Positions 49,787 to 57,978 of a stretch of DNA of 64,000 nucleotides are shown in pieces. The stretch covers positions 118,724-182,723 of the forward strand of contig JAGOSF010000002.1 in NCBI GenBank assembly GCA_018062405.1, in the 5' to 3' direction. The notes beneath the pieces are model-generated. The model searched no databases, was not told the origin of the DNA, and saw only the letters and a program-made list of their open reading frames with translations. The DNA is from Candidatus Babeliales bacterium. Lineage in GTDB: Bacteria > Babelota > Babeliae > Babelales > Chromulinivoraceae. A program made the translations under genes and the position numbers. Positions within the stretch are counted from its first letter, which is position 1; every line of letters starts with the position of its first letter.

Positions 49787-50857
49787 ATGCTACAAATTTT
49801 CATACTCAGTATTACGTTACTGAGCACGCCAATACTTTTATTAAGTTCAGATGAAAGATCTTATAAAGCAGATAGAACAACCGGCAATAAAATAGTTTTA
49901 ACACGTCTCAAGAAAGGTCCAGTAGCAACCGCTTCAACTTTACAAAGAAGACGATCTCAAAACAATTCGCAATCTTCTATAGAATGTTCATCGCAAGAAA
50001 CTGAAGTTGACACCTCAACAGAACAAAGACCTTTGGCAGTAGAACTTCGCTACCCAGATTTAAGAAATCGACCTCCCTTTAATCCGCTCAAAACTCGCGG
50101 TCAGTATGATCCAACAAAACCTTATCGATTCAGTAGAACACAAATTAAAAAATTTTTAGATTGTAAATGTTGCTTTTATTTGAAGCATGTCAAAGATCTC
50201 AAAGGAAAATCCCAACTTCCTTTTAGTTTAAATATAGCTGTCGATGCGCTTTTGAAAGAAGAGTGGGATAAATACAGAAGATCAAAAACAGTTCCTCCAA
50301 TCTGCGCAAGAAATGGGGTTAATGCAGTCCCTGTTGATCATCCAGATATAGGCAAATGGCAAAATTCATTAAGCCAAGGCCTACAATATCAGGTTCCAGG
50401 AACAAATTTAATAGTTTGTGGCGGTATTGATGATGCTCTAGAAGATGTAAACACAAAAGAAATCATGATTGTTGATCATAAAGCTACTGCATCAGCAGAG
50501 CCTATAACAGCTCTTGATAAACCTTGGCATGGTGATTACAAACAACAAGCAGAAATTTATCAATATCTTGGAGAGAAAAATGGCCTTCGTATTTCAAACA
50601 AAAGCTATTTCCCTTATAGCAATGCAAGAAAAAAAGGACTTCCAGGCACTCCTGCTTTTAACGATCGATTAGATTTTACAACAAATCTTATCGAATATAC
50701 TGGTGATAGAAGTTGGGTTGAAGAAACTGTTCTAGCTGCTTATCAATTATTACAACAAGACCGAGTTCCAAAACTATCTCCTTGGTGTGAAGATTGCCAA
50801 ATATGGAAAGCAAGAACAAAAATCATGAAAGAAGATTCTCTTAAAAAAAGATCTTAA
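49787..50857 (+). CDS. Exported PD-(D/E)XK nuclease-like protein
   Basis: The protein has 356 residues. It begins with a signal peptide (MLQIFILSITLLSTPILLLS) and a Ser/Arg-rich linker. From about 112 it follows the Cas4/RecB-like pattern: YRFSRTQIKKFLDCKCCFYL, then CGGIDDALED (Asp215) and IMIVDHKAT (Asp230, Lys232), then YKQQAEIYQYL. Cys126, 128 and 129 with Cys334 and Cys337 could bind an iron-sulfur cluster as in Cas4 and AddB. Such nucleases normally stay in the cytoplasm; the leader is the odd part. A cytoplasmic start inside the gene is possible but no ribosome site was noticed there. Confidence 0.65.
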   Translation: MLQIFILSITLLSTPILLLSSDERSYKADRTTGNKIVLTRLKKGPVATASTLQRRRSQNNSQSSIECSSQETEVDTSTEQRPLAVELRYPDLRNRPPFNPLKTRGQYDPTKPYRFSRTQIKKFLDCKCCFYLKHVKDLKGKSQLPFSLNIAVDALLKEEWDKYRRSKTVPPICARNGVNAVPVDHPDIGKWQNSLSQGLQYQVPGTNLIVCGGIDDALEDVNTKEIMIVDHKATASAEPITALDKPWHGDYKQQAEIYQYLGEKNGLRISNKSYFPYSNARKKGLPGTPAFNDRLDFTTNLIEYTGDRSWVEETVLAAYQLLQQDRVPKLSPWCEDCQIWKARTKIMKEDSLKKRS

Positions 50858-50942
50858 GTAGATTTTTTATAAATCATTCCTCTATGTTGCACAAATTGCG
50901 TACACTACAATTATATGTTAATCCTAAACACTGGGGGCTATT

Positions 50943-51194
50943 ATGGCAAAGCATAGAATTAAAAAATGTGAACAATGCAACACAGAGATGAAAAAACTTA
51001 CCGATTGCATAACCTGCGACCAAGAAAATATCATGAAGTCAAAAGTTGCAAAAGTGATGGGTGAATTTAAAAGACATACTTTACATTCTCACTCAGAAAA
51101 TGGGCCAGTCGTTACACAACGTGAACAAGCAGTTGCAATTGCTTTGCACGAAGGCCGCAAAGCTGCAAAAGTTAAAATTAAGAAACAAAAGTAG
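50943..51194 (+). CDS. DUF6496-like small protein with CxxC motifs
   Basis: The protein has 83 residues. The N-terminal third has CEQC and CITC pairs, as in a zinc ribbon. The rest matches the DUF6496 pattern VMGEFKRHTLHS, NGPVV and QREQAVAIALHEGRKA. That family is small, basic and of unknown role, often seen near phage-like or accessory genes. GGGGGC lies 7 bases before the ATG. It follows the nuclease-like gene by 85 bases. Confidence 0.72.
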   Translation: MAKHRIKKCEQCNTEMKKLTDCITCDQENIMKSKVAKVMGEFKRHTLHSHSENGPVVTQREQAVAIALHEGRKAAKVKIKKQK

Positions 51195-51198
51195 TAAA

Positions 51199-51236
51199 AA
51201 AGAAAGAGTAAGAAAATAATTTTCTTACTCTTTCTT
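51199..51236 (+). terminator. Probable terminator
   Basis: AAGAAAGAGTAAGAAAA pairs with TTTTCTTACTCTTTCTT. The stem is AT-rich and long; the T tract is interrupted. Confidence 0.65.
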
Positions 51237-51245
51237 CAAAAACTC

Positions 51246-51770
51246 ATGGATCAATACATGCACTTTACACAACAACAGTTATTAGAATATCTCGATAGTC
51301 ATAAAATTTCTTATCACCTCTACCAGCATCCCCCATTATTTACCTGCGAGCAAGGTTTAGCAATTGTCGCAGACATGAACATTCCAGGAATGGGTATCAA
51401 AAATCTATTTTTAAAAGATAGCAAAAAAAATCTCTACCTCATTTCAGCAACCTTCAAAACTCGTATCGATTTAAAAACAACTGGAAAAGCTTTGAATGCA
51501 AAAGAACTACGGTTTGCAGATGCTGAACTTTTAGAACATCATTTAGGTGTTCAGCCAGGCTCTGTAACTCCCTTAGCGCTCATCAATGATCAAGACAACT
51601 CAGTGCAAGCGATTTTAGATGCATCTATTTTTGAACAAAATTTTATCCAAATTCATCCTTTAAAGAATGATGCAACCGTGGTTATCACACCAACAGATCT
51701 CATAAATTTTTTAGGCTTCATCAACAAATCTTATGCTGTGTATGATTTTACAACCAACCAGATTGTTTAA
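51246..51770 (+). CDS. proX: Prolyl-tRNA editing protein, ProX/YbaK family
   Basis: The protein has 174 residues. It shows the INS/YbaK fold with YHLYQHPPLFTCEQG near the start, IKNLFLKDSKKNLYLI (conserved Lys) and PGSVTPLALIND. Free-standing members hydrolyse Ala-tRNA-Pro or Cys-tRNA-Pro made by mistake. The exact substrate between ProX and YbaK is inferred from the ProX-like YHLYQHPP segment. An in-frame ATG at 51258 is a possible start; neither has a strong ribosome site. Confidence 0.85.
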   Translation: MDQYMHFTQQQLLEYLDSHKISYHLYQHPPLFTCEQGLAIVADMNIPGMGIKNLFLKDSKKNLYLISATFKTRIDLKTTGKALNAKELRFADAELLEHHLGVQPGSVTPLALINDQDNSVQAILDASIFEQNFIQIHPLKNDATVVITPTDLINFLGFINKSYAVYDFTTNQIV

Positions 51771-51771
51771 A

Positions 51772-52119
51772 TTATGATATTTTTTCAGAACCGCATTGAA
51801 TAGTACCGTCTTTGTGAATAACAATGTAATAATTAAATTTACGAGGATGAATATCCAATGGGACTAACGGCTGATTATTATAATAAAAATAGGCTTTACC
51901 AGGTGCTAACGTAAACCAACTATCTATGCCTGCAATGAAAGTATAATCATGTTCAAATGGTTCTGCTTTATCAATTGAAAAAAGTTTGACATGAAGAATT
52001 CCATCTGTATCAGATAAATTAGTCCAATAAAACATTGTTAACTCTGCTATAGAAGCTCGAATTTTTTCCATATCTAAAGAATTTGCAATACTTTCTTTAT
52101 TTTCATTATCGATAATCAT
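51772..52119 (-). CDS. Cytoplasmic protein of unknown function
   Basis: The protein has 115 residues without signal peptide or membrane helix. It is acidic at the start and beta-rich toward the end (FNYYIVIHKDGTIQCGSEKI). I recognise no domain. It ends one base from the stop of the convergent ProX gene. AGGAT precedes the ATG. Confidence 0.55.
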   Translation of the reverse strand: MIIDNENKESIANSLDMEKIRASIAELTMFYWTNLSDTDGILHVKLFSIDKAEPFEHDYTFIAGIDSWFTLAPGKAYFYYNNQPLVPLDIHPRKFNYYIVIHKDGTIQCGSEKIS

Positions 52120-52320
52120 AACTTAATCCTTTGAATTATTTTACATCATACAAAAGATTCTATAGATCTCATCAACTTATTCAATTAATTTTAGCTTTGA
52201 ATCTACTTGTACAAGATACATGAAATTATAAAAAGCTCCTTTGATTAATTTTTTGCATTTCAATTTCAACCAATCTATACTTAAAAATATATCTTTATTA
52301 TTACAATCAGGATTTTCTCC

Positions 52321-52794
52321 ATGAAAAAATTATTATTAATTCTATTTTGTACTATTACTTCTTTACAAGCATCAGATCTAGAACTTGTTTTATTTGTTCC
52401 AAAAGCAGAAACTGATTTTTGTATAGCTCTCCATAATTTGATTAAAACATCCCCATTTGATGTCATTGAAGCATATAAACATCCAGTGCTTCATCCTGAA
52501 ACAGTTCAAGCTCCATCCGAGCTCTCAGAGCAGCTTTTTAATAGTTGTTATGCTCTGCATCAAAGAGACCATAGAGAGATGGTACCATCTTTATCAAAAA
52601 AACAATTACATTCTATGATTTTAACCATGACTCGCTCTGCAGATTCTCGCTATCAAGAAATTGTAGTAGAAAATAATTTAAGCCAAGATGCTTTTCATAA
52701 ATGTCTAGGAGTTCTTAAAAAAAGAGCTATCTCAACAACATCTGATCGCCCTTGTCCTAATGGATATACAAAAATTATATATGGAAATCATTAA
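52321..52794 (+). CDS. Small exported protein of unknown function
   Basis: The protein has 157 residues with a clear signal peptide (MKKLLLILFCTITSLQAS). Mature part: helical, with four Cys and a late segment CPNGYTKIIYGNH. No domain is recognised. A purine-poor but clear AGGA (CAGGATTTTCTCC) lies before the ATG. It ends before a strong terminator. Confidence 0.6.
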   Translation: MKKLLLILFCTITSLQASDLELVLFVPKAETDFCIALHNLIKTSPFDVIEAYKHPVLHPETVQAPSELSEQLFNSCYALHQRDHREMVPSLSKKQLHSMILTMTRSADSRYQEIVVENNLSQDAFHKCLGVLKKRAISTTSDRPCPNGYTKIIYGNH

Positions 52795-52820
52795 GTAATA
52801 AAAAACTTCTAATGATTTGT

Positions 52821-52858
52821 AAAAAAAGAGTGAGAACTTACATTCTCACTCTTTTTTT
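52821..52858. terminator. Intrinsic terminator, bidirectional
   Basis: AAAAAAAGAGTGAGAA pairs with TTCTCACTCTTTTTTT around a six-base loop, between convergent genes. Confidence 0.92.
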
Positions 52859-52893
52859 ATTTTAATTTCTAAATTTATTTCAAAAAATTAAAG

Positions 52894-53982
52894 CTACTTT
52901 CTATCTGATGACTTGTCAGATTTTTCCGAATTCGAAACTGCCATAGAACGTTTACTTTCTACAAATGCATCAAGGTCGAAGATTCCGCCATGTTGTGCAG
53001 CGTATTCAGCCATTTCAGCTTTCATTTTTAATAAAATTACATCTTGATAAACATCAGGAAGCTTTTCTGATCTTGGTATTATTTCATGCAATTCATTGAG
53101 CTCATCGGCCATCTCTTGTACAGTGTAATCTTTATAAGTTTTGATGATTTCATCTCTTTTTTTTGCTTTGTAGATTTCTTTACAAATAGTAAGATAAGCC
53201 CCTCGATCTTCTGCTCTTAGATCAGCATCAACTTCACTTGCAAGCTTACTTTCTATTTCTTTCAAGCTAAGATTTTTGTAACGTTCAATTTTTGTTACCT
53301 GAGCTTCGCTGAGATTTCCATAAGCGACCATTCTATCGACTAAAGGTCGCACATCAACACCTTCCGCTTCTTCTTGAACTGCTTTTCTTCTGACAGCTTC
53401 ATTTTCAGACTCATCTATTTGAAGAGAGTTCTCATCAAATGAACGCATTGCAGGTTTACTCCTTTTTAATTGCATATGGAGTTCTTCTGCCGTTAAATAT
53501 GAAAAAGTTGCTAAAATTGTCTGGACATTTTCTTCATCAAATTTAGCATTGTTCAGCATTTTTAAAAGATGTCGATTAGCTCTCTCATCCCTCGCAGCTA
53601 ACTCCTTAGGAGAAGGACATGGAGATTGCTCAAAAAAAGAAGCATCTAAAATAATAGTCGACTTTATGCCGAGTGGCTGATTACACTCAGCCACTTTTAT
53701 TGCAGCGTCTAGTTGAGTACCCTTTGCTCCAAAAAATAATTCTAATGGACTTTTAGTGGCTGAACCTAATTTAACAGGGTCATGAACTGTGCTTGTTGGT
53801 TTTTCTCTTAAATTTATTCGTTGAAAGAATCTTTTTATTTTTATTGCAGCATCTTTTTCTTGATCGCTGTATACTTTTTTTGCGGCTAATGAATTTAATG
53901 TAAAATCATCTGAACTTGCTTGTAGCAATATACCGTTCATGATTACAACCGATAAAAATAATAATTGACACAGAAAATTCAT
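52894..53982 (-). CDS. Exported helical protein of unknown function
   Basis: The protein has 362 residues from the ATG at 53982 (AAAGG upstream; a TTG two codons earlier is less likely). A signal peptide (MNFLCQLLFLSVVIMNGILLQAS) leads to a mostly helical, charged protein. Repeated short units around LSEAQVTKIERYKNLSLKEIES and TYKDYTVQEMADELNEL suggest helical-hairpin repeats. The stretch DAAIKIKRFFQRINLR loosely recalls an IQ motif, but the match is weak. Tail rich in Ser, Lys and Asp. No family is recognised. Confidence 0.55.
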   Translation of the reverse strand: MNFLCQLLFLSVVIMNGILLQASSDDFTLNSLAAKKVYSDQEKDAAIKIKRFFQRINLREKPTSTVHDPVKLGSATKSPLELFFGAKGTQLDAAIKVAECNQPLGIKSTIILDASFFEQSPCPSPKELAARDERANRHLLKMLNNAKFDEENVQTILATFSYLTAEELHMQLKRSKPAMRSFDENSLQIDESENEAVRRKAVQEEAEGVDVRPLVDRMVAYGNLSEAQVTKIERYKNLSLKEIESKLASEVDADLRAEDRGAYLTICKEIYKAKKRDEIIKTYKDYTVQEMADELNELHEIIPRSEKLPDVYQDVILLKMKAEMAEYAAQHGGIFDLDAFVESKRSMAVSNSEKSDKSSDRK

Positions 53983-54057
53983 ATACAAACCTTTTTAAAT
54001 AACATTCTAATTATTTCAAACATAGTCTAGCAGAGGGCTTAGGATCTAGCAAAACAA

Positions 54058-54132
54058 TCGAACTATCTTCACAACTTAATTATGGATACATAGATCATGT
54101 TTTCGATTAAACAACTTGTGATAGCGTCATAA
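54058..54132 (+). pseudogene. Recombinase-tail remnant, copy 1
   Basis: Read in frame this gives SNYLHNLIMDT, a stop, then IMFSIKQLVIAS and a stop. It lines up with the recombinase tail at 60345-60416 (SDYLRNLIMDTQAIFAIKQL) without gaps in the first 12 codons, with one internal TAG. Nothing recombinase-like is visible upstream. It lies 105 bases before lemA. Confidence 0.65.
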
Positions 54133-54237
54133 AATTTATTGCTTTGTATATTTCATTTCCATTTAATGATGCAAAAGCTATGATATTGACTAACTAGTTT
54201 TAAAATTGATATATTTTTTTCTAAGGAATTTAAAAAG

Positions 54238-54792
54238 ATGATGTATGTAATTATTTTTGTAAGCATTGTAACTGTAATTGCAATGTGGATGATGATAAAC
54301 TATAACGGATTAATACATCGTAAATCATTAGTTCAAGAAGCTTGGAGTGGTATCGATATACAATTAAAACGCCGTTATGATTTAATTCCTAATTTAGTTA
54401 CTCTTGTTCAAGGATATAGCCTTCATGAAAAAAATATTATTGAAAATATTCTTCTAGCTCGAGTTGCTTCGATGGGCGCAGTAAGTGTTGATCAAAAAGA
54501 AAAAGCTGAATTGAGCTTAAATTATTCTTTAAAATCATTGTTTGCGCTGGCAGAACAGTACCCAGATTTGAAAGCAAATGAAAATTTTTTAGCATTACAA
54601 AAAGAGTTAAGTAACATCGAAGATGAATTACAACTTGCTCGTCGCTATTATAATGGTACAGTGCGTCACTACATGATAAAAGTTATGCAATTTCCTTCGA
54701 ATATTATTGCTCGATTATTTGAATTTCAAACAATTTCTTATTTTGAATTAACACAAACAGAAGAAAGCCAAGTTCCTCAGATAAAATTTTAA
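54238..54792 (+). CDS. lemA: LemA family protein
   Basis: The protein has 184 residues. One N-terminal membrane helix (VIIFVSIVTVIAMWMMINYN) is followed by the LemA signature LVQEAWSGIDIQLKRRYDLI and PNLV, then a helical bundle ending in RRYYNGTVRHYMIKVMQFPSNII. LemA proteins are inner-membrane proteins with a helical domain outside; role unclear, often linked to DUF2207 or HtpX partners. Here the DUF2207 gene follows after 12 bases. AAGGAA lies upstream of the ATG. Confidence 0.93.
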   Translation: MMYVIIFVSIVTVIAMWMMINYNGLIHRKSLVQEAWSGIDIQLKRRYDLIPNLVTLVQGYSLHEKNIIENILLARVASMGAVSVDQKEKAELSLNYSLKSLFALAEQYPDLKANENFLALQKELSNIEDELQLARRYYNGTVRHYMIKVMQFPSNIIARLFEFQTISYFELTQTEESQVPQIKF

Positions 54793-54804
54793 TCTAAGAC
54801 AATT

Positions 54805-56535
54805 ATGTACTATCTAAAAATTATTATATTTTTGTTGTTTAGCCTTGGACCTTTACAAGCACATGAACGAATTAGTTCATTTGTTAGTAATATTTTTGTT
54901 AACACTGATGCAACAATTGATGTAGAAGAAACAATAGAAGTGATTTGTGAGCATGATACCATTAAACATGGTATCGTCAGAGAGTTTCCAACAAAATATA
55001 GAAGTAACAATGGTTGGAATCATGAAGTTGGTTTTAATATTAAAACAATTAAGCATAATGATATTATAGCAGAATATACTGTTAAAAATACATCCAATGG
55101 AAAATTGATTCATATTGGTAATGCGTATAAAATAATACCTCAAGGTCAGCATACCTATGTAATACGATATACAACAAGCCATCAGCTTGGTTTTTTTAAA
55201 GATCATGATGAAATTTATTGGAATGTGACAGGCAATGGCTGGCGTTTGCCAATTGATAAAGCTGAAGCTTATGTCTATTTACCAAAAATAATTTCAAAAA
55301 AATCTATTAAAGCAGAGGCATACACTGGCTACCAAAATGAACAAGGCAAAAATTATACTTACTCAATTAACAATAATATTGTACATTTTGCAACCAAGCA
55401 TCCATTACAAAAATTTCAAGGTTTAACAGTTGTTGCGGCTTTTCCAAAAGGATTTGTTGAAGAACCTTTATCTTTTCAAAGTATATATGGACAGTATCAA
55501 TATATATTTATAATTATCTGGATTTTACTTAGTTTGTGTATATTATTAGGAATTTTTTATACACAACGCATGAATGAACCTGGTATTATAATTCCTTTAT
55601 TTCATCCTCCTACAAATATGATGCCAAGTGAAGTTGGTTTTTTAAATAAACGATATTTTCGCACAATGTTATTATCTGCAGATGTTCTTGATTTAGCAGT
55701 TCATGATCTCATTTCTATAAAATATGTTCCAGGGTTTTTCTATGGCGGAACTTATACGTTAACAAAAAAAAATTGCGATCAGCTATTACATGTTAAACCA
55801 TATCATAAACTATTAATTATAGAATTGTTTGGCTCTTCAAAAACTTTAAAATTATCGGGCATTCATTATAAAAAAATCACCGCGGCTTTGAATGAATGCC
55901 AAAAACTGATACAAAGCAATTGTGATAAATATATTCAAAAACCTACAATCTACTACTATCTTTCAATAATTTCTTTAATCTTATTCTTCAGTGGAATAAT
56001 TATATATCTTTGTCAATTTCATACAGAATTTGCCATTATTAGTCCAATCGTATTCATTACGCTTGCAGGATTTAATAATTTATTTTTTTCCAACATTTTT
56101 AATAATCTAAAAAGCTTAATTCCATTTTTATTTTCTATATACACACCAGAAGGCAGAAAAAAACAGGATGAGATTGATGGCTTTAAAATGTATCTAGTTA
56201 CAGCAGAAGTTGATCGAATGAATTTTATCGGAACTCCACCAACAAAAACTCCTCAGCTGTATGAAAAATATTTACCTTATGCAATTGCCTTGGGCGTTGA
56301 AGAACAATGGACAGAACAATTTTCAAAAGTATTTGAAGACATTTTACAAAAAACAGAAAAACCTTATCATTACTCTTGGTCTTCTAGAGGCTGCTATATA
56401 AGAATACATAATTTTGGATCATCATTTTCAAAATCAATAAGCTCTGCTTCAACACCCCCTGGTAAATCTTCTGGATCAGGCGGCAAAGGAAAATCTGGTG
56501 GCGGCGGAGGAGGCGGTGGTGGTGGCGGCTGGTAA
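54805..56535 (+). CDS. DUF2207 membrane protein, Gly-rich tail
   Basis: The protein has 576 residues. A signal peptide (to about 18) is followed by the DUF2207 beta-sandwich (about 20-215; [20 protein letters not shown] and YRNN-type turns), a membrane helix near 231-249, a cytoplasmic part, and two further helices near 390-440. The end is a run of Ser and Gly closing with Trp (from about 553), as in many DUF2207 proteins. Function is unknown. It forms an operon with lemA, a pairing seen in many bacteria. Both lie between recombinase-tail copies 1 and 2. Confidence 0.88.
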   Translation: MYYLKIIIFLLFSLGPLQAHERISSFVSNIFVNTDATIDVEETIEVICEHDTIKHGIVREFPTKYRSNNGWNHEVGFNIKTIKHNDIIAEYTVKNTSNGKLIHIGNAYKIIPQGQHTYVIRYTTSHQLGFFKDHDEIYWNVTGNGWRLPIDKAEAYVYLPKIISKKSIKAEAYTGYQNEQGKNYTYSINNNIVHFATKHPLQKFQGLTVVAAFPKGFVEEPLSFQSIYGQYQYIFIIIWILLSLCILLGIFYTQRMNEPGIIIPLFHPPTNMMPSEVGFLNKRYFRTMLLSADVLDLAVHDLISIKYVPGFFYGGTYTLTKKNCDQLLHVKPYHKLLIIELFGSSKTLKLSGIHYKKITAALNECQKLIQSNCDKYIQKPTIYYYLSIISLILFFSGIIIYLCQFHTEFAIISPIVFITLAGFNNLFFSNIFNNLKSLIPFLFSIYTPEGRKKQDEIDGFKMYLVTAEVDRMNFIGTPPTKTPQLYEKYLPYAIALGVEEQWTEQFSKVFEDILQKTEKPYHYSWSSRGCYIRIHNFGSSFSKSISSASTPPGKSSGSGGKGKSGGGGGGGGGGGW

Positions 56536-56577
56536 AAATCTATTTAAAAAAATTTAATAATTACAAAACAATTTTTG

Positions 56578-56652
56578 TCGGACTATCTTCGCAACTTAAT
56601 TATGAATACTAAGACAATGTTTACAATCGAAGAATTTATAATGGCAATGTAA
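56578..56652 (+). pseudogene. Recombinase-tail remnant, copy 2
   Basis: This reads SDYLRNLIMNTKTMFTIEEF then IMAM and a stop, with no internal stop. The first nine codons encode the same residues as the tail at 60345-60371. DNA identity is high in ACTATCTTCGCAACTTAATT. It begins 43 bases after the DUF2207 gene, and its stop codon is the start of a 19-base inverted repeat. Confidence 0.7.
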
Positions 56653-56710
56653 GAAGTAAAAATTCATAGCGCACTTGCAAAGCAAATACCTTATGAATTT
56701 TTACTTCTTA
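56650..56710. repeat. Perfect 19-base inverted repeat at the recombinase tail / Sir2 junction
   Basis: TAAGAAGTAAAAATTCATA (56650-56668) is the exact complement of 56692-56710. The left arm begins at the remnant's stop codon, and the right arm contains the last codons of the Sir2-like gene. The 23-base loop is not repeated. It may be a bidirectional terminator, but the stem is AT-rich and lacks a separate T run. Confidence 0.75.
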
Positions 56711-57675
56711 CACAATGATTGTGCTAAATCAGGTAAAACAACTTGTAAATCATCTTGAACAAGATAGTCATTATTCGATAAATAATCTGGAAGCCCTTTA
56801 TCAATTGCAATAATTAATCCCTCTTGATTTTGAGATTTATAATGATTAATAAAACCACAATCATCACGACTTAAACCAATACAAATAATATAATCAATTT
56901 CTTTAAGGTCTTTTAGAGAAGCTTGTCTTATCTTTTTATTACGAACATGAATTGGTTGAACTCCTGTTTTATGCTGTAATAAATCAACATTTTCAGTTAA
57001 AATAGGAATCTTTCGTTGTTGAGCAATTTTTGCAAGAGCGTAATGTGCTGGAGTTGGTAAACCATCTATCGCAGATTTACAAAAATTACCAAAATTTTGT
57101 GCTACTTGATCCGGTTGAAACAAAACCTTTCTCAAAAAATTTACTTTACCTTCTGTCAAACTTAACGATTTTTCAAGATCGTACATAGTTGCAACATTGC
57201 TTGCTGCAGAAATACCCGCTCCTGTATAAAATATAAAATTTTTATCTACAAGAAATTCCCCTAAAATTTCCGCTCTTATTTTTTTAGGCATAGAATTTTT
57301 ATATTTTAAAGGCTCAGCATAATAATACCTTGATTGTGCTTGCCAAAAAGCATAAACATATTGCTTTAAACTATCGTAATAATCAAAATTATATGACCGA
57401 ACAGGAATTCCACAAACTTGAAACAATATGCTTGGTTTACCTTCCTCATAAGAACAAGTAAAAGAATTTACATAACCAAAATTCCAACAAAACGACGTAC
57501 CCCAGCTTTGCATAGCAATCTCTATTTGATCATCTGTTAAATTGTCAGACTGCTGTAAAAATATATTATGATGAATCTCAACATTTGCATTATCAGTTGA
57601 ACAATGAGAAACATTTTGTTCATTTTGAGCGTGCATAGTAAATATAAAAAGAGAAACCCATAAGAACTTATTCAT
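56701..57675 (-). CDS. Exported Sir2-like protein
   Basis: The protein has 324 residues from the ATG at 57675. That start is chosen because its context (GTAATCATGAATAA) equals that of the toxin gene at 62776; an ATG four codons earlier lacks support. Signal peptide: MNKFLWVSLFIFTMHA. A unique part of about 130 residues precedes a sirtuin-like core: FYTGAGISAASN, PTPAHYALAKI, LTENVDLLQHKTG and a candidate catalytic His in VQPIHVRNK. The usual GIPDFR segment and the zinc Cys pairs are missing. Sirtuins consume NAD+; here that could mean deacylase or NADase action outside the cytoplasm. This role is inference. Confidence 0.65.
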   Translation of the reverse strand: MNKFLWVSLFIFTMHAQNEQNVSHCSTDNANVEIHHNIFLQQSDNLTDDQIEIAMQSWGTSFCWNFGYVNSFTCSYEEGKPSILFQVCGIPVRSYNFDYYDSLKQYVYAFWQAQSRYYYAEPLKYKNSMPKKIRAEILGEFLVDKNFIFYTGAGISAASNVATMYDLEKSLSLTEGKVNFLRKVLFQPDQVAQNFGNFCKSAIDGLPTPAHYALAKIAQQRKIPILTENVDLLQHKTGVQPIHVRNKKIRQASLKDLKEIDYIICIGLSRDDCGFINHYKSQNQEGLIIAIDKGLPDYLSNNDYLVQDDLQVVLPDLAQSLCKK

Positions 57676-57914
57676 GATTACTTTCATATTAATTTTAAAA
57701 AATTATCACCTGCTCCATACAAAAATTATATATTACTCATGCCTAAAAGTAAAAACTCTAGCACACACGACAGCGGCCGTGTCCGACAAAATTCAATGTA
57801 TTGAACGAAGTTGGTACAACTTTCGATCGTTCTTATAATCTTGATTTTTCTACCTCATATGATCAAAGAAATTATAATAGTTACATAAAATATACCTTAT
57901 AATTTTTCTAACTA

Positions 57915-57976
57915 TTGACAGCAACCCAATCTTCCAGGTAAATTTAACCTTAAAAGAATAAATTACCTGGAAGATT
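57915..57976 (+). promoter_or_regulatory. Promoter and 14-base inverted repeat covering the ribosome site of the AAA_14 gene
   Basis: TTGACA (57915-57920) and TAAATT (57939-57944) are 18 bases apart. AATCTTCCAGGTAA (57928-57941) is the exact complement of 57963-57976. The right arm includes GGAAG, the ribosome site of the gene starting at 57979, and the left arm overlaps the -10 region. It could act as an operator or, if transcription starts upstream, as a hairpin that hides the ribosome site. The gap 57676-57978 has no gene. Confidence 0.65.
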
Positions 57977-57978
57977 AC

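Noticed and set aside
53827..53874. IQ (calmodulin-binding) motif in the exported helical protein
   Set aside because: Only a loose spacing of hydrophobic and basic residues; the central Gln is displaced.
57761..57785. GC-rich ACACG/CGTGT hairpin near 57.77 kb as an attachment site
   Set aside because: Short stem, single copy, no matching sequence found at the other module borders.
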